Notes: generated from the sequence alone by a model not told the origin. A DNA stretch of 64,000 bases from Methylocaldum sp. 14B (GCF_002005105.1 NZ_MSCV01000003.1:124001-188000), one strand, 5' to 3'. Positions 36,593 to 47,589 are shown, counted from the first letter of the stretch. Numbers and translations: made by a program.

Positions 36593-37658
36593 GGTCCTTC
36601 TCCAACGGCAGGAAAATAGAAAAAACCGTGTTGCCCGGGGAACTCGAGCACTCGACCAATCCACCATGCTGATTGATCAAGGACTGTGCGATCGACAGGC
36701 CTAAACCGGTACCGTCAGCGCGCCCGGTTACCATCGGGTAAAAAATCTGACCGAGCAACTCCGGCTTAATACCCGGACCATCGTCGATGATGTCGATCTT
36801 GACGGCCATCGGGTTGCGCCTATGACCAATGGTCACCTGGCGATGGATGCGCGTGCGAATCAGGATGTGCCCTTTCTTCCCTACCGCCTGCGCCGCGTTG
36901 CGCACGACGTTCAAGATCGCTTGAATCAGCTGATCGCTATCGCCATTCACCAACGGCAAACTCGGGTCGTAGTCTCTTTCGATGACGACGCTTGGAGGAG
37001 CCTCCACCTGCACCAACTGACGCACTCTCTCCAGTACCCGGTGGATATTGAGCCGGCTTTTCCGCGGCGGTTTGTTGGGCTCAAGCATCCGGTCGACCAG
37101 CGATTGCAGGCGGTCGGATTCCTCCATGATAATTTTCGTATACTCCCGCATCTCTTCTTCGACCAACTCCCTGTCGAGCAACTGCGCCGCACCGCGCAGA
37201 CCGCCCAAAGGGTTCTTTATTTCGTGGGCCAATCCCCGCAACAGCATGCGAGCGGCGTTCTGCTGCGCCAGAAGCTGCTCTTCCATGGAGATGCGCAAAT
37301 GCCGATCCACCTGTTCAATCTGCACCAATGCGGCGACCGGTTTATCCTGCTCCAGCATCGGCGTGATCGTGAAATTGACCGTAATAGCTTGAGACGGAAG
37401 ACCCAACGACAAATTTCGCTTGGTCAACGATTCACCCTGTTGCAAGGTTCGTTTCAAATCTTTCTCGATGTTCTGATCGTATAGAAAGAAAAGCTCTTTG
37501 GCCCCCGAACCCAGAACCTGTCGTGCACTCACTGCGAACAACATTTCCCCGGCCACATTGATATAAATCAGGCGGTACGCGGGATCGAAAACCAACACGG
37601 CGTCCGTTAAATGATCGAGGATGCGTTGATATAGTGGAATGGGATCTGGGTTATTCAT
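36585..37658 (-). CDS. ntrB: Nitrogen sensor kinase NtrB
   Basis: 357 residues, soluble: an N-terminal PAS domain (about 8-115), a dimerisation domain with the phospho-histidine H145 in RGLAHEIKNPLGG, and an ATPase domain (NVVRNAAQAVGKKG, DDGPGIKPE, GTGLGLSIA). It phosphorylates or dephosphorylates NtrC depending on the PII protein. The ATG at 37658 has no clear ribosome-binding site, and the predicted sigma54 start point is only about 2 bases upstream, so the mRNA may be leaderless or transcribed from further up. Confidence 0.94.
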   Translation of the reverse strand: MNNPDPIPLYQRILDHLTDAVLVFDPAYRLIYINVAGEMLFAVSARQVLGSGAKELFFLYDQNIEKDLKRTLQQGESLTKRNLSLGLPSQAITVNFTITPMLEQDKPVAALVQIEQVDRHLRISMEEQLLAQQNAARMLLRGLAHEIKNPLGGLRGAAQLLDRELVEEEMREYTKIIMEESDRLQSLVDRMLEPNKPPRKSRLNIHRVLERVRQLVQVEAPPSVVIERDYDPSLPLVNGDSDQLIQAILNVVRNAAQAVGKKGHILIRTRIHRQVTIGHRRNPMAVKIDIIDDGPGIKPELLGQIFYPMVTGRADGTGLGLSIAQSLINQHGGLVECSSSPGNTVFSIFLPLEKDHE

Positions 37659-37670
37659 TACGATTTGAAA

Positions 37671-37686
37671 AGCAAGATGGAGGCCA
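37671..37686 (-). promoter_or_regulatory. Sigma54-like promoter before ntrB
   Basis: On the minus strand TGGCCTCCATCTTGCT matches TGGCACG-N4-TTGCW at the invariant GG and GC with correct spacing. Three bases inside the -24 box differ. The start point would be near 37660. Confidence 0.45.
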
Positions 37687-37777
37687 ATTGTCCATGCAAG
37701 CTGCGCTTGATTGTAGGTGCCTCAAGACCTATAGAACTCAGCAGCGGACACTCGCGGCCACAGAACCTCAGGCAATG

Positions 37778-37794
37778 CGCACCATCTTGGTGCA
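37778..37794. promoter_or_regulatory. NtrC box before ntrB
   Basis: CGCACCATCTTGGTGCA is a near-perfect palindrome and matches the enterobacterial NtrC box TGCACCAT-N-TTGGTGCA closely. It lies about 100 bp upstream of the -24 element, a usual enhancer distance, suggesting autoregulation of ntrBC. Confidence 0.75.
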
Positions 37795-38028
37795 TATTAG
37801 ACCGATTTGCTGAAACATCTGTTCCATTTGAAGTTATTTCGGAATTTACCAATATAGATAATCCAACACTCGACAAAGGCGCTACCGCCCGAGCCAGTCA
37901 CTTTTGAGCTCACATTCGCCCTTTCGGACTTGTCACTGGGATAGACAGCCTTGTTCAGCCGAATGAATCGCCAGACTACTCTTTACGCGAGCTCTCTATA
38001 GCGTCTCGGATTCGGAAAATACCCGAAC

Positions 38029-38056
38029 AAAAAAAACGCCCCATAAAGGGGCGTTT
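38029..38056 (-). terminator. Rho-independent terminator of glnA
   Basis: On the minus strand AACGCCCC pairs with GGGGCGTT around TTTAT and is followed by a run of Ts. It lies just after the glnA stop, so ntrBC is mostly transcribed separately. Confidence 0.9.
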
Positions 38057-38079
38057 TCAGATTCGGGCCGAATAGCCGT

Positions 38080-39489
38080 TTAGAGGCTGTAATACATATC
38101 GTATTCAACCGGATGCGTGCTCATGCGCAGACGGGTGACTTCCTGCATCTTGAGGTCGATGTACGCATCGATCGCATCATTGGTGAAGACGCCGCCGCGA
38201 GTCAGGAATTCGCGATCCGCACTCAATGCATCCAGCGCCATATCAAACGCATGACAAACCTGCGGAATGCTCTTCTCCTCTTCCGGCGGCAAATCGTAAA
38301 GATCCTTGTCCATGGCGTCGCCCGGGTGAATCTTGTTTTGGATACCGTCGAGACCGGCCATCAGCATGGCTGCGAAAGCAAAATATGGATTGGCGGTGGA
38401 ATCAGGGAAACGAACCTCAATGCGGCGCGCTTTCGGATTAGTGACATACGGAACGCGGATCGATGCCGATCGGTTGCGGGCGGAATAAGCCAACATGACC
38501 GGCGCCTCGAACCCCGGCACCAAGCGTTTGTAGCTGTTGGTGGACGGGTTGCAGAAGGCATTCAAAGCTCTCGCATGCTTGATAATGCCGCCGATGTAAA
38601 ACAGCGCCAACTCAGAAAGGCCGCCATACAAATCACCGGTAAACAAGTTCACGCCACCCTTGGACAGTGATTGATGAACATGCATTCCGTTGCCGTTGTC
38701 GCCGACCAGCGGCTTCGGCATGAAGGTCGCGGTCTTGCCGTAAGCGTGAGCGACATTGTGTACCACGTATTTGAGGGTAAGCACCTCATCCGCCTTCCGG
38801 ACCAACGTACCGAACTTGACGCCGATTTCGCACTGTCCGGCGGTCGCCACCTCGTGGTGATGAACCTCGACGATCAGCCCCATTTCTTCGAGCGTATTGC
38901 ACATGGCCGCGCGCAAGTCCTGCATGGAGTCAACGGGCGGCACCGGAAAATAGCCGCCTTTGATGCCGGGACGATGGCCGATGTTGCCGTCTTCGTAAAC
39001 TTTTTCGGTGTTCCAACTGGCTTCTTCGGAATCGACTTTATAGAACGAACCCTGCATGGAAACGCCCCAGCGCACATCGTCGAATACGAAGAATTCGTTT
39101 TCTGGCCCGAACAGCGCGGTATCCGCGATGCCCGTGGATCTCATGTAAGCTTCAGCACGTTTGGCGATGGAGCGAGGATCGCGCTCATAACCCTGCATGG
39201 TAGAGGGCTCGACGATATCGCAGCGCAAAATCAGGGTTGGATCGTCGAAAAACGGATCGATAACCGCCGTCGTCGGATCAGGCATCAGGATCATGTCCGA
39301 CTCGTTGATGCTCTTCCAGCCCGCAATAGACGAACCGTCGAACATCTTGCCGTCTTCGAACATGTCCTCGTCCACACTGTGCGCCGGAATGGAAACATGC
39401 TGTTCCTTGCCCCGAGTGTCGGCAAACCGCAAATCAACGTATTTGACCTCCTTTTCCTTCATCAGCTGAAGTACATCTTGTGGCGTCAT
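38080..39489 (-). CDS. glnA: Glutamine synthetase, type I
   Basis: 469-residue dodecameric enzyme making glutamine from glutamate, ammonia and ATP. It has [10 protein letters not shown] near residue 50, the ATP region [16 protein letters not shown], and the adenylylation loop DLYDLPPEE with the target tyrosine near 398, so activity is probably controlled by adenylylation. Length equals the E. coli enzyme. It precedes ntrBC on the same strand, with an NtrC box and sigma54-like promoter upstream, which fits induction under nitrogen limitation. Confidence 0.97.
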   Translation of the reverse strand: MTPQDVLQLMKEKEVKYVDLRFADTRGKEQHVSIPAHSVDEDMFEDGKMFDGSSIAGWKSINESDMILMPDPTTAVIDPFFDDPTLILRCDIVEPSTMQGYERDPRSIAKRAEAYMRSTGIADTALFGPENEFFVFDDVRWGVSMQGSFYKVDSEEASWNTEKVYEDGNIGHRPGIKGGYFPVPPVDSMQDLRAAMCNTLEEMGLIVEVHHHEVATAGQCEIGVKFGTLVRKADEVLTLKYVVHNVAHAYGKTATFMPKPLVGDNGNGMHVHQSLSKGGVNLFTGDLYGGLSELALFYIGGIIKHARALNAFCNPSTNSYKRLVPGFEAPVMLAYSARNRSASIRVPYVTNPKARRIEVRFPDSTANPYFAFAAMLMAGLDGIQNKIHPGDAMDKDLYDLPPEEEKSIPQVCHAFDMALDALSADREFLTRGGVFTNDAIDAYIDLKMQEVTRLRMSTHPVEYDMYYSL

Positions 39490-39538
39490 TCTTTATCTCC
39501 CGAATATTAGGGTTGTAAAAATCTCAAGCGGGTAATTA

Positions 39539-39554
39539 AACAAAAATTGTACCA
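39539..39554 (-). promoter_or_regulatory. Sigma54-like promoter of glnA
   Basis: On the minus strand TGGTACAATTTTTGTT resembles TGGCACG-N4-TTGCW with the GG pair intact. The -12 GC is GT, so the match is imperfect. It is 50 bp before the start codon. Confidence 0.45.
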
Positions 39555-39617
39555 ATAGAAAAACGCTGTTATCTCCCGGAATTACAATAGTGCAACAACT
39601 TGTTCGCAAAACAAAAA

Positions 39618-39634
39618 CGCACCATTAATGTGCA
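39618..39634. promoter_or_regulatory. NtrC box upstream of glnA
   Basis: CGCACCATTAATGTGCA keeps the GCACCA half exactly and the TGCA end of the other half. It lies about 65-80 bp upstream of the sigma54-like promoter. A weaker palindromic segment (GCAACAACTTGTTCGC, 39592-39607) lies between them. Confidence 0.7.
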
Positions 39635-39655
39635 TACGACCCATTTCAGTGCCGT

Positions 39656-40603
39656 TTACGGAAGAAATCCGCGAATTCCCGCCACGCCCTGAGCCCCATG
39701 GGACTTTGCAACGTCCACATCCGCTGGAGACACCCCCCCCAAAGCGAAGACCGGAATATTTACCTGATCCACCAACTCGGCAAAAGTTATCCATCCTAGC
39801 GGCACGGCATGGGGGTGGGTGGGCGTGGACAGCACAGGGGCAAGAACGGCCAGATCGACGCCGATTCGCTCCGCGTGCTTCAGTTCACCGAGATTGTGAC
39901 AAGATGCGGCAACCCACCGGGCTTTCTCCAATGGCCGTTCACTCAAGCTCATCAGTCTTTGTGCCGTAAGATGAAGCCCCGCGGCGGACGTCCCGACCAC
40001 CCAGCACGGATCCGCATTCAGAAGTAGGATCGCGCCCCGTTCCCGGCAGTACTCCACAGCATAATGCGCCAACGCCTCGTATTGGTGCACACCCAATCGG
40101 CGCGCCCGTAATTGGATCAAACCGGCTCTGCGCGACACCAGATGGTGCAAACGCTCGCGCAAAAGCGCCTCATCGCCCGATTCATCGTCCAGAATCGCAT
40201 ACTGATCGGGAAGTCTGGCAGCCGTTACGATGGGGCGATTCGCGGCCGGAAATGCGAAGCCGGGCAATTCGTCTGGCGAAACCCAACGAATCGGCTGTCC
40301 CTGCATGCCGATTGGCGTCCCCTCGAACCGGTCCACCCGCCACACATCCAGCAGTACGCAACGCTCCGGATAAGCGTGACGAATCCGAATCAAGGGCGAT
40401 GCCTCTATCACTTCGAGGTTAAGCTCCTCGCGGATTTCTCTGGATAAAGCTTCCTTTGCGGTTTCGCCGGCTTCCAGCTTGCCTCCCGGAAACTCCCAAA
40501 GATCCCCTTGATGGACGTGGGCGAGGCGCCGCGCAATGAGAATTTGGCCGAGTCCGTTCCGGATGACACCGGCGGCTACATGCAACTCGGAGCAACCGCT
40601 CAC
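39656..40603 (-). CDS. MutT Nudix hydrolase fused to a ThiE/TenI-like domain
   Basis: 315 residues. Residues 1-130 form a MutT Nudix domain with box GGKLEAGETAKEALSREIREEL, which removes oxidised dGTP from the nucleotide pool. Residues about 132-315 form a thiamine-phosphate-synthase-like barrel (LIQLRARRLGVHQYEALA, GVDLAVLAPVLSTPTHP, VPVFALGGVSPADV). This fusion is common in gammaproteobacteria near secA and argJ; the second domain's activity is unknown and probably not thiamine synthesis. The start is a GTG at 40603 with no ATG nearby. Confidence 0.88.
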   Translation of the reverse strand: MSGCSELHVAAGVIRNGLGQILIARRLAHVHQGDLWEFPGGKLEAGETAKEALSREIREELNLEVIEASPLIRIRHAYPERCVLLDVWRVDRFEGTPIGMQGQPIRWVSPDELPGFAFPAANRPIVTAARLPDQYAILDDESGDEALLRERLHHLVSRRAGLIQLRARRLGVHQYEALAHYAVEYCRERGAILLLNADPCWVVGTSAAGLHLTAQRLMSLSERPLEKARWVAASCHNLGELKHAERIGVDLAVLAPVLSTPTHPHAVPLGWITFAELVDQVNIPVFALGGVSPADVDVAKSHGAQGVAGIRGFLP

Positions 40604-40623
40604 CGGGATACGTTCAGCCTCGA

Positions 40624-41835
40624 CTAGGTTCGATATTCCGCGTTGATGCGGACGTAATCGTAAGAGAGATCACACGTCAGGACACGCTGATGCGCGCTCC
40701 CCCTCCCCAGCACAACGCGAATCAGGATGTCATTCTCAGACATCACGGCTCTCCCGGCCTCCTCGGTGTAGCTCATGGCGCGTCCTCCATTTTCCACGAT
40801 CAGCACGTTCCCCAACCATATAGAAACGCCCGATATATCGAGATCGGCGCAGCCTGAACGACCGATCGCAGCCAAAATCCGGCCCCAGTTCGGATCGCTG
40901 GCGAAAAAAGCGGTTTTGACCAGAGGCGAATGGGCGATAGTCTTGGCCACATTCCGCGCTTCGGTTTCATCCCTGGCCTCTTGGACCTCTATCCGCATCA
41001 CCTTGGTGGCGCCTTCGCCGTCCCGCACGATGGCTTCAGCCAAGTCTTCACAAACCTCCCGAACCGCTCGGGCCAGGAGAGGGAAATCCACGCTTTGCCG
41101 GCTAAGTTCGGGATTACCGGCTCCGCCCGTTGCGAACAGAACGCAGGCGTCGTTAGTCGAGGTATCACCGTCCACCGTGATCAAATTAAAAGAGCCGTCG
41201 ACGGCGTCGCTCAAGCAAGCCTGCAAACTAGCCGGTTCAACCTTCGCGTCGGTGGCAATGAAGGCCAGCATGGTGGCCATATCGGGGTGAATCATGCCGG
41301 CGCCTTTGGCGATGCCAGTGACGGTCACCGATACTCCAGCCAGATTGACAGTCCGGCTTGCACCTTTAGGCCGCGTATCGGTCGTCATGATGGCCCTTGC
41401 CGCGCGCGTCCATCCCGCCTCATCCAAGGCGCTCAGGGCTTTGGGCAAAGCCGATTCGATCTTTTCCACCGGAAGATATTCGCCGATTACACCGGTCGAG
41501 AAAGGAAGCACCTGCTCGGCCGCCGCGCCGGTCAGCCGGCCGAGCGTCCGGCAGGTCCGACGAGCATCGTCCAGCCCTCGCTGGCCGGTTCCGGCATTGG
41601 CATTCCCGGAATTGACCAAGAGCCAGCGTGGATGGTGTCCGAGATGATCTCTCGCCACGATCACCGGCGCGGCGCAAAAGGCATTTCGGGTAAAAACGGC
41701 CGCACAGGTAGACCCTTTGGCTGCTTCGATCACCACGATATCGTCACGATCGCTCTGCTTGATGCCGGCACAGGCCGCACCGAGCCGAACGCCTTTTACG
41801 GTTGCCAGGGTCAACTCTTCGCTCAAGACGCTCAT
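40624..41835 (-). CDS. argJ: Glutamate N-acetyltransferase / amino-acid acetyltransferase ArgJ
   Basis: 403 residues. Transfers acetyl from N-acetylornithine to glutamate in the cyclic arginine pathway and may also use acetyl-CoA. The self-cleavage site is in [12 protein letters not shown] (between A187 and T188, which becomes the nucleophile), giving alpha and beta chains. Other motifs are [13 protein letters not shown] and [12 protein letters not shown]. The ATG at 41835 is preferred; a TTG at 41850 overlapping the secA stop is possible. Confidence 0.93.
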   Translation of the reverse strand: MSVLSEELTLATVKGVRLGAACAGIKQSDRDDIVVIEAAKGSTCAAVFTRNAFCAAPVIVARDHLGHHPRWLLVNSGNANAGTGQRGLDDARRTCRTLGRLTGAAAEQVLPFSTGVIGEYLPVEKIESALPKALSALDEAGWTRAARAIMTTDTRPKGASRTVNLAGVSVTVTGIAKGAGMIHPDMATMLAFIATDAKVEPASLQACLSDAVDGSFNLITVDGDTSTNDACVLFATGGAGNPELSRQSVDFPLLARAVREVCEDLAEAIVRDGEGATKVMRIEVQEARDETEARNVAKTIAHSPLVKTAFFASDPNWGRILAAIGRSGCADLDISGVSIWLGNVLIVENGGRAMSYTEEAGRAVMSENDILIRVVLGRGSAHQRVLTCDLSYDYVRINAEYRT

Positions 41836-41846
41836 ACGCGGCGATT

Positions 41847-44570
41847 TCAATCCAATTTGCCGTGGCAGTGCTTAAATTTCTTCCCGGAACCGCAAGGGCA
41901 AGGCTCGTTACGGCCCACTTTGGCGACGTCCCGGATATAAGGCTGTGCGGGCCGTGGTTTAACCGGCTTTTCCTCGACCTCCGCCTCTTCAGGTTCCGCA
42001 GTCAGTGCGTGTGCCTCGGCATGTTCGAAATGCATTTCTTGAGGTACGGCGCGGCGCTGTTCCTCCATGACATTGACTTCTTCTTCGCTGTGCACCTGAA
42101 CCTTGGATACGATGCCGATCACCTCGTGTTTAATCCCGTCCAGCATGGAGGTGAACATCTCGAACGCTTCGCGCTTGTATTCCTGCTTCGGATCCTTCTG
42201 CGCATAACCGCGTAGATGGATGCCCTGGCGCAGATGGTCCATGGCCGCCAAATGCTCTTTCCAGGCGTTATCGAGAACTTGCAGCATCACCGTTTTCTCG
42301 AAATGACGCATGACCGATTCGCCTATAACGGCACTCTTTGCCTGATAAACCGCATCCAGCTGATCGATGATTTTCTGGAGCAGGCGGTCCTCATCCAGCC
42401 GCGAATCTTCATCCAGCCATTGTTGCGCCGGCAGCTTCGATCCGAGTTCCCGCAATAGCGTGTCTTCCAGACCCTTGACGTCCCACTGCTCTTCAAGGGT
42501 GTGCGGCGGAATGAACTGGGTGAATATCTGGCCGACAACGTCCCGACGCATGTTCGTGATCGCCTCGGAAATATCGTCCGCCTCCATCAGTTCGTCACGC
42601 ATGTGATAAACCACCTTGCGCTGATCGTTGGCGACGTTGTCGTAATCCAGCAACTGCTTGCGGATGTCGAAGTTGCGCGCTTCAACCTTGCGTTGAGCGC
42701 TCTCGATCGCCCGTGTCACCCATGGGTGTTCGATCGCCTCGCCTTCCTTCATTCCCAGCTTTTGCATGAGCACGGCCACCCGATCGGAAGCGAAAATCCG
42801 CATCAAGGGATCTTCCAAGGACAAATAAAACCGTGATGAGCCGGGGTCACCCTGCCGTCCGGACCGTCCCCGCAACTGGTTATCAATGCGCCGAGATTCA
42901 TGCCGCTCCGATCCGATGACGTGCAAGCCGCCTGCTTCCACAACCTGAGCGTGACGGACTTTCCACTCCTCTTTCAAGCGAGCGACGGACCCCTGATCGC
43001 TGGGATCGATAGCCGCCAAATCCTCTTCCAGGCTGCCGCCGAGAACGATGTCGGTGCCGCGGCCCGCCATGTTGGTCGCAATAGTGACCGCACCGGGCTG
43101 ACCGGCTTGCGCAATGATATGAGCTTCCTGCTCGTGATGCTTGGCGTTCAGCACCTGATGCGGAATGCCTTCCTTACGGAGGAAAGTCGCCAAGAGTTCC
43201 GAGTTTTCGATGGATGTAGTCCCCACCAGCACCGGTTGGCCGCGTTTCACGCACTCGCGGATATCCTCGATGATGGCGCCGTATTTCTCACGAACGGTGA
43301 GGTAGACGAGATCACCGAGATCTTGGCGGACCATGGGCCTATTGGGCGGAATGACGACAACTTCGAGGCCGTAAATCTGATGAAACTCCGGGGCCTCGGT
43401 ATCGGCCGTACCGGTCATGCCGGCCAGTTTTTCGTACAGGCGGAAATAGTTCTGAAACGTGATGGAGGCCAGCGTCTGGTTTTCGTTTTGAACCGGAACG
43501 TTCTCCTTAGCCTCGATCGCCTGATGCAGCCCTTCGGACCAACGACGTCCCGGCATCGCGCGGCCAGTGAACTCGTCCACGATGATCACCTGGTTTTCCC
43601 TAACGATATAGTCGACATCCCGCTGGAACAGCGCGTGAGCCCGCAATCCGGCATTGATGAAATGCATGAGTCTGATGTTGACGGCGTCGTACAGACTTTC
43701 GTCTGCATTGATCAATCCCTGCTGAACCAGCAACTGCTCGATGCGCTCGTGCCCCTCCTCCGTGAGGTAGACTTGCCGGGATTTTTCGTCGACGCTGTAA
43801 TCGCCGCGAGCGCCTTCTTTTTCCTGACGCTTGAGATGAGGAATAAAGGCGTTGATCTTATGGTAAAGGTCGCTGCGGTCCTCGGTCGGCCCCGAAATAA
43901 TGAGAGGCGTCCTGGCTTCGTCGATCAAGATGGAGTCGACTTCGTCGACGATCGCAAAATATTTTTCCCTCTGCACCCTCTGGTCGCGGGAAAATGCCAT
44001 ATTGTCCCGGAGGTAATCGAAGCCGAACTCGTTATTGGTACCGTAGGTAATGTCGGCCGCGTAGGATTCCCGGCGCTGCTCCGCGTTCAGACTGCTGACT
44101 ATGACGCCCACGGAGAGTCCGAGGAAGTTATAGAGCTTGCCCATCCATTCGGAGTCTCGGCGCGCCAAATAGTCATTGACGGTGACGACATGTACGCCTT
44201 TACCGGGCAGTGCATTCAGATAAGCGGCCAGGGTGGCGACCAGCGTCTTGCCCTCGCCGGTTTTCATTTCCGAGATCTTCCCGTCATGGAGCACCATCCC
44301 GCCTATCAACTGAACATCGAAGTGGCGCATGTTCAGAACGCGGCGAGATGCTTCCCTGACGGCGGCGAAAGCCTCTGGGAGTAACGCATCGAGCATCTCA
44401 CCCTCGTTCAGGCGGTCTCTGAATTCTTGGGTTTTCCCTCGTAACGCCTCATCGGATAGATTCTGGAACTGAGGTTCCAGCGCGTTGATCTTCTTGACGA
44501 GTTTTCTTTTTCTATTGATGATTCGCTCGTTGCGACTGCCAACGATTTTCTTTACTAGCTTGCCTAGCAT
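41847..44570 (-). CDS. secA: Preprotein translocase ATPase SecA
   Basis: 907-residue motor of the Sec pathway. Features in order: Walker A in [19 protein letters not shown] near residue 100, [20 protein letters not shown] near 210, the preprotein-binding region, [10 protein letters not shown] and [12 protein letters not shown] in the second ATPase half, and a C-terminal zinc-binding tail [16 protein letters not shown] that binds SecB. The zinc tail fits the presence of secB in this window. Full length. The large plus-strand open frames in this gene are shadows. Confidence 0.98.
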   Translation of the reverse strand: MLGKLVKKIVGSRNERIINRKRKLVKKINALEPQFQNLSDEALRGKTQEFRDRLNEGEMLDALLPEAFAAVREASRRVLNMRHFDVQLIGGMVLHDGKISEMKTGEGKTLVATLAAYLNALPGKGVHVVTVNDYLARRDSEWMGKLYNFLGLSVGVIVSSLNAEQRRESYAADITYGTNNEFGFDYLRDNMAFSRDQRVQREKYFAIVDEVDSILIDEARTPLIISGPTEDRSDLYHKINAFIPHLKRQEKEGARGDYSVDEKSRQVYLTEEGHERIEQLLVQQGLINADESLYDAVNIRLMHFINAGLRAHALFQRDVDYIVRENQVIIVDEFTGRAMPGRRWSEGLHQAIEAKENVPVQNENQTLASITFQNYFRLYEKLAGMTGTADTEAPEFHQIYGLEVVVIPPNRPMVRQDLGDLVYLTVREKYGAIIEDIRECVKRGQPVLVGTTSIENSELLATFLRKEGIPHQVLNAKHHEQEAHIIAQAGQPGAVTIATNMAGRGTDIVLGGSLEEDLAAIDPSDQGSVARLKEEWKVRHAQVVEAGGLHVIGSERHESRRIDNQLRGRSGRQGDPGSSRFYLSLEDPLMRIFASDRVAVLMQKLGMKEGEAIEHPWVTRAIESAQRKVEARNFDIRKQLLDYDNVANDQRKVVYHMRDELMEADDISEAITNMRRDVVGQIFTQFIPPHTLEEQWDVKGLEDTLLRELGSKLPAQQWLDEDSRLDEDRLLQKIIDQLDAVYQAKSAVIGESVMRHFEKTVMLQVLDNAWKEHLAAMDHLRQGIHLRGYAQKDPKQEYKREAFEMFTSMLDGIKHEVIGIVSKVQVHSEEEVNVMEEQRRAVPQEMHFEHAEAHALTAEPEEAEVEEKPVKPRPAQPYIRDVAKVGRNEPCPCGSGKKFKHCHGKLD

Positions 44571-44634
44571 TGCGGTTTAATTCCGAGTCCAAACGAAAAA
44601 TAATCCAACGATGATACCGCAAAACCATGGTATT

Positions 44635-44640
44635 TATAAT
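44635..44640 (+). promoter_or_regulatory. Consensus -10 box ahead of dciA
   Basis: TATAAT is perfect, but the hexamer 17 bp upstream (TGATAC) is a weak -35. It would serve dciA, which starts at 44748. Confidence 0.35.
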
Positions 44641-44747
44641 GAGTCGAGGGCCATATCAGACGTTGGCGAGAAATTGAGGCAAATTCGAACAGGTTTGCTG
44701 GGTTCGATTCGGCTAACCGCGACTACCATGGAGGGCTGATTTCGAAG

Positions 44748-45215
44748 ATGCGCCAACCAGAATCCGTTGCCGGTCTATTTCAAGGCGCCGCGATCCAAGG
44801 GCTCCTGATCCAGGTAGAAAAACACCGCCGCGTACTCGATGTGGCAAAAAGAGCACTGCCAGGCTTTCTTGCGGACCATTGTGTAGACTGCGTGGTCAAG
44901 CCGGACCGCCTGATTCTTTACGTGGACTCGCCGGCTTGGGCCTCACAAATACGCTTTTATGCCTTGCACCTCTTATCCAAGGTTCAGCAATCGACCGGAT
45001 ACCGGTTCAACGATTTACTGATTCGTAACGCACTGCCTGCCGCAGCAAGACCTCTCGACAAACCAGTTCTCGCCTTGCCATCCGGCTTCGCCGCCGAGGT
45101 ACTGAAAAATAGCGCATTGTCGACATCTTCCGGGGAACTTAAGGAAGCGCTGCTGCGGCTGAGCGCAACAGTGCAGGCACTGAGGAACGCCGACCCCGGA
45201 AAAGAAAATCAATAA
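44748..45215 (+). CDS. dciA: DUF721 protein, DciA-type helicase loader
   Basis: 155 residues. The N-terminal DUF721 domain includes FLADHCVDCVVKPDRLILYVDSPAWASQIRFYALHLLSKVQ, a KH-like fold. DciA proteins load the DnaB replicative helicase in bacteria that lack DnaC/DnaI. Position between lpxC and secA matches Pseudomonas; E. coli has secM there instead. Here it is on the opposite strand to its neighbours. A GGAGGG lies 12 bases before the ATG, rather far for a ribosome-binding site. Confidence 0.82.
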   Translation: MRQPESVAGLFQGAAIQGLLIQVEKHRRVLDVAKRALPGFLADHCVDCVVKPDRLILYVDSPAWASQIRFYALHLLSKVQQSTGYRFNDLLIRNALPAAARPLDKPVLALPSGFAAEVLKNSALSTSSGELKEALLRLSATVQALRNADPGKENQ

Positions 45216-45396
45216 AAAACAGCGTCGAAAATTCAGCCGACAGAGATCGTTTGCCCCTGGACTGATGCCCAAATTACGGGCACGCGAGAGAAGTCCAACC
45301 CGGCGGCTGGATAAGAATCGGCTTCCCTGCCGCATTTCGATAAGGATTTAACACCGATCGTTCGCCTGGACCTGACCAGTCCAGAGAGAAAAGGAA

Positions 45397-46311
45397 TCAG
45401 CCAGCGGCCTGCGCCGCCCTCATGAAATAAATCGGCAGAACGTCGTCTTCCATGTAAGTCACCGATTCCCAGGCATCCCTTTGCTTGAGCAGCTCCATCA
45501 GCAGTCGATTGTTCAAACCATGGCCGGATTTATGGCCGGTAAACGAACCGATCAGACTGTGTCCGAGGAGATAAAGGTCCCCGATCGCATCCAGAATCTT
45601 GTGTTTTACGAACTCGTCGGCGTAACGCAACCCATCTTCGTTCAAGACGCGGTAGTTATCCACCACTATCGCATTATCCATGCTGCCTCCCAGGGCCAGC
45701 CTGCGTTTGCGCAAGGCTTCGATATCGCGCATAAAGCCAAAGGTCCTCGCTCGACTCACTTCCTTAACAAAAGATGTCGATGAAAAATCGATGCTGGCCG
45801 TTTGCACATCCTTGCGAAAAGCCGGATGTTCGAAATCGATCGTAAAGGTAACTTTAAAGCCGTCATAAGGCTCAAAACTAGCCCACTTATCACCGTCTTC
45901 AACCCTAAGTTTGCGCTTTATCCGAATAAAACGCTTCGGTGCGTTTTGCTCCTCCACGCCCGCCGACTGAATGAGAAACACGAATGGGCCGGCGCTGCCG
46001 TCCATAATGGGTACCTCCGGCGCGCTCACATCGACATAGGCATTGTCGATTCCGAGCCCGGCGAACGCCGATAGGAGATGCTCGACGGTGGAAATCTTCA
46101 CGTCCCCCTTGACGAGGGTTGTCGATAGGGTGGTTTCGCCGACATTTTCCGGCCTTGCCTCGATGATGACGGGTTCAGGCAAGTCCACGCGCCGGAATAC
46201 AATACCCGCGTTAGGAGCAGCCGGACGGAGGGTCAGATAGACCTTCTCTCCGGTGTGCAACCCGACTCCGGTACCTCTAATAACGTTCTTTAGTGTTCTT
46301 TGCCTGATCAT
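45397..46311 (-). CDS. lpxC: UDP-3-O-acyl-N-acetylglucosamine deacetylase LpxC
   Basis: 304-residue zinc enzyme for the committed step of lipid A synthesis. Zinc and catalytic residues are in [14 protein letters not shown] (His near 78), HKILDAIGD and [12 protein letters not shown]. The ATG at 46311 follows AGGTGA; a GTG three codons earlier is in frame. It is the last gene of the division and cell wall cluster, 132 bp after ftsZ, as in other gammaproteobacteria. Confidence 0.97.
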   Translation of the reverse strand: MIRQRTLKNVIRGTGVGLHTGEKVYLTLRPAAPNAGIVFRRVDLPEPVIIEARPENVGETTLSTTLVKGDVKISTVEHLLSAFAGLGIDNAYVDVSAPEVPIMDGSAGPFVFLIQSAGVEEQNAPKRFIRIKRKLRVEDGDKWASFEPYDGFKVTFTIDFEHPAFRKDVQTASIDFSSTSFVKEVSRARTFGFMRDIEALRKRRLALGGSMDNAIVVDNYRVLNEDGLRYADEFVKHKILDAIGDLYLLGHSLIGSFTGHKSGHGLNNRLLMELLKQRDAWESVTYMEDDVLPIYFMRAAQAAG

Positions 46312-46443
46312 TCGACTCACCTATCTTGTCTGACTATCCCCAAAAATCCCTCATATAGCCCTGCACAGTTTAAACCGCCCAAGCATACGAACTACGCAGG
46401 GCTCAGACCAGTGGGGGCGGACCGAAGCGTCCTCGCTACTTTC

Positions 46444-47589
46444 TCAATCGGCCTGACGGCGCAAGAACGCCGGAATATCTAAGTAATCGAGATCCATATC
46501 CTTCTTCGCTTCCGCCCGAACATCATGCTTGGGCTGCTTGCGAATTACAGTCGGACGCTGCAATTGATCATAATCGATCTCACCCGTGTGCTTATGCACC
46601 AACTTGATCGTCGCTTCGTTCGCCTGCCGCTGGTTGTTTAGTCCCGTCGCCACCACCGTAACGCGCACTTCATCGTCCAGCTCCGGATCGATGGCCGTAC
46701 CAATCACGACGACCGCGTCATCCGAAGCGAAGTCTCTTATGGCGTCGCCCACCTCGCTGAACTCGCCGATCGAGAGAGTTTGGCAGGCCGTAACGTTGAC
46801 CAGAACGCCACGCGCGCCCTGAAGATTGATGTCTTCGAGCAAGGGACTGGCGATGGCTTTTTCGGCTGCCTGGCGGGCACGGTGCTCGCCGGTACCCACA
46901 CCGGTACCCATCATCGCCATGCCCATCTCGGACATTACCGTACGCACATCGGCGAAGTCCACGTTGATGAGCCCCGGCCGGGTAATGAGATCGGCGATGC
47001 CCTGCACCGCGCCGAGCAGGACATCGTTCGCGGCAGCGAAGGCATTGATCAAGCTGACGTCTTTGCCCAATACCGGCAACAGCTTCTCGTTCGGAATCGT
47101 AATCAGCGAATCGACGAATTGACCGAGCTCCTCGATGCCTCTTTCCGCCACGCTACGCCGTTTCTTGCCTTCGAACGGAAACGGTTTGGTGACCACGGCA
47201 ACCGTAAGAATACCCGCTTCCTTGGCAATCTCGGCAATCACCGGAGCCGCTCCAGTCCCGGTTCCGCCGCCCATGCCGGCGGTAATAAACACCATGTCCG
47301 CACCTTCCAGAACTTCCATGATGCGATCGCGATCATCCAAGGCGGCCTGTCGGCCGATTTCCGGATTCGCTCCCGCTCCAAGCCCCTTGGTCAGTGCATT
47401 TCCCAGCTGAATGACCGACTTGGCCCGAATGTTCTTCAAAGCTTGCGCATCGGTATTGGCGCATATGAATTCAACGCCCTCGACATGGCTGTTGACCATG
47501 TGGTTGAGAGCATTTCCACCACCGCCCCCGACGCCAATTACCTTGATAACCGCGTTTTGGCTATAAGAATCCACTAGTTCGAATTGCAT
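46444..47589 (-). CDS. ftsZ: Cell division GTPase FtsZ
   Basis: 381-residue tubulin homologue that forms the division ring. The nucleotide site begins IKVIGVGGGGGNALNHM and continues to the tubulin signature GGGTGTGAAPVIAEIAK near residue 105. The C-terminal peptide DLDYLDIPAFLRRQ binds FtsA and ZipA. The ATG at 47589 with GGGGTGG upstream is chosen over a GTG three codons earlier. Confidence 0.98.
   Translation of the reverse strand: MQFELVDSYSQNAVIKVIGVGGGGGNALNHMVNSHVEGVEFICANTDAQALKNIRAKSVIQLGNALTKGLGAGANPEIGRQAALDDRDRIMEVLEGADMVFITAGMGGGTGTGAAPVIAEIAKEAGILTVAVVTKPFPFEGKKRRSVAERGIEELGQFVDSLITIPNEKLLPVLGKDVSLINAFAAANDVLLGAVQGIADLITRPGLINVDFADVRTVMSEMGMAMMGTGVGTGEHRARQAAEKAIASPLLEDINLQGARGVLVNVTACQTLSIGEFSEVGDAIRDFASDDAVVVIGTAIDPELDDEVRVTVVATGLNNQRQANEATIKLVHKHTGEIDYDQLQRPTVIRKQPKHDVRAEAKKDMDLDYLDIPAFLRRQAD

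Noticed and set aside
42900-44384. A 494-codon open frame on the plus strand opposite secA
   Set aside because: Antisense shadow of SecA; composition follows reversed secA codons and nothing in it looks like a domain or start signal.
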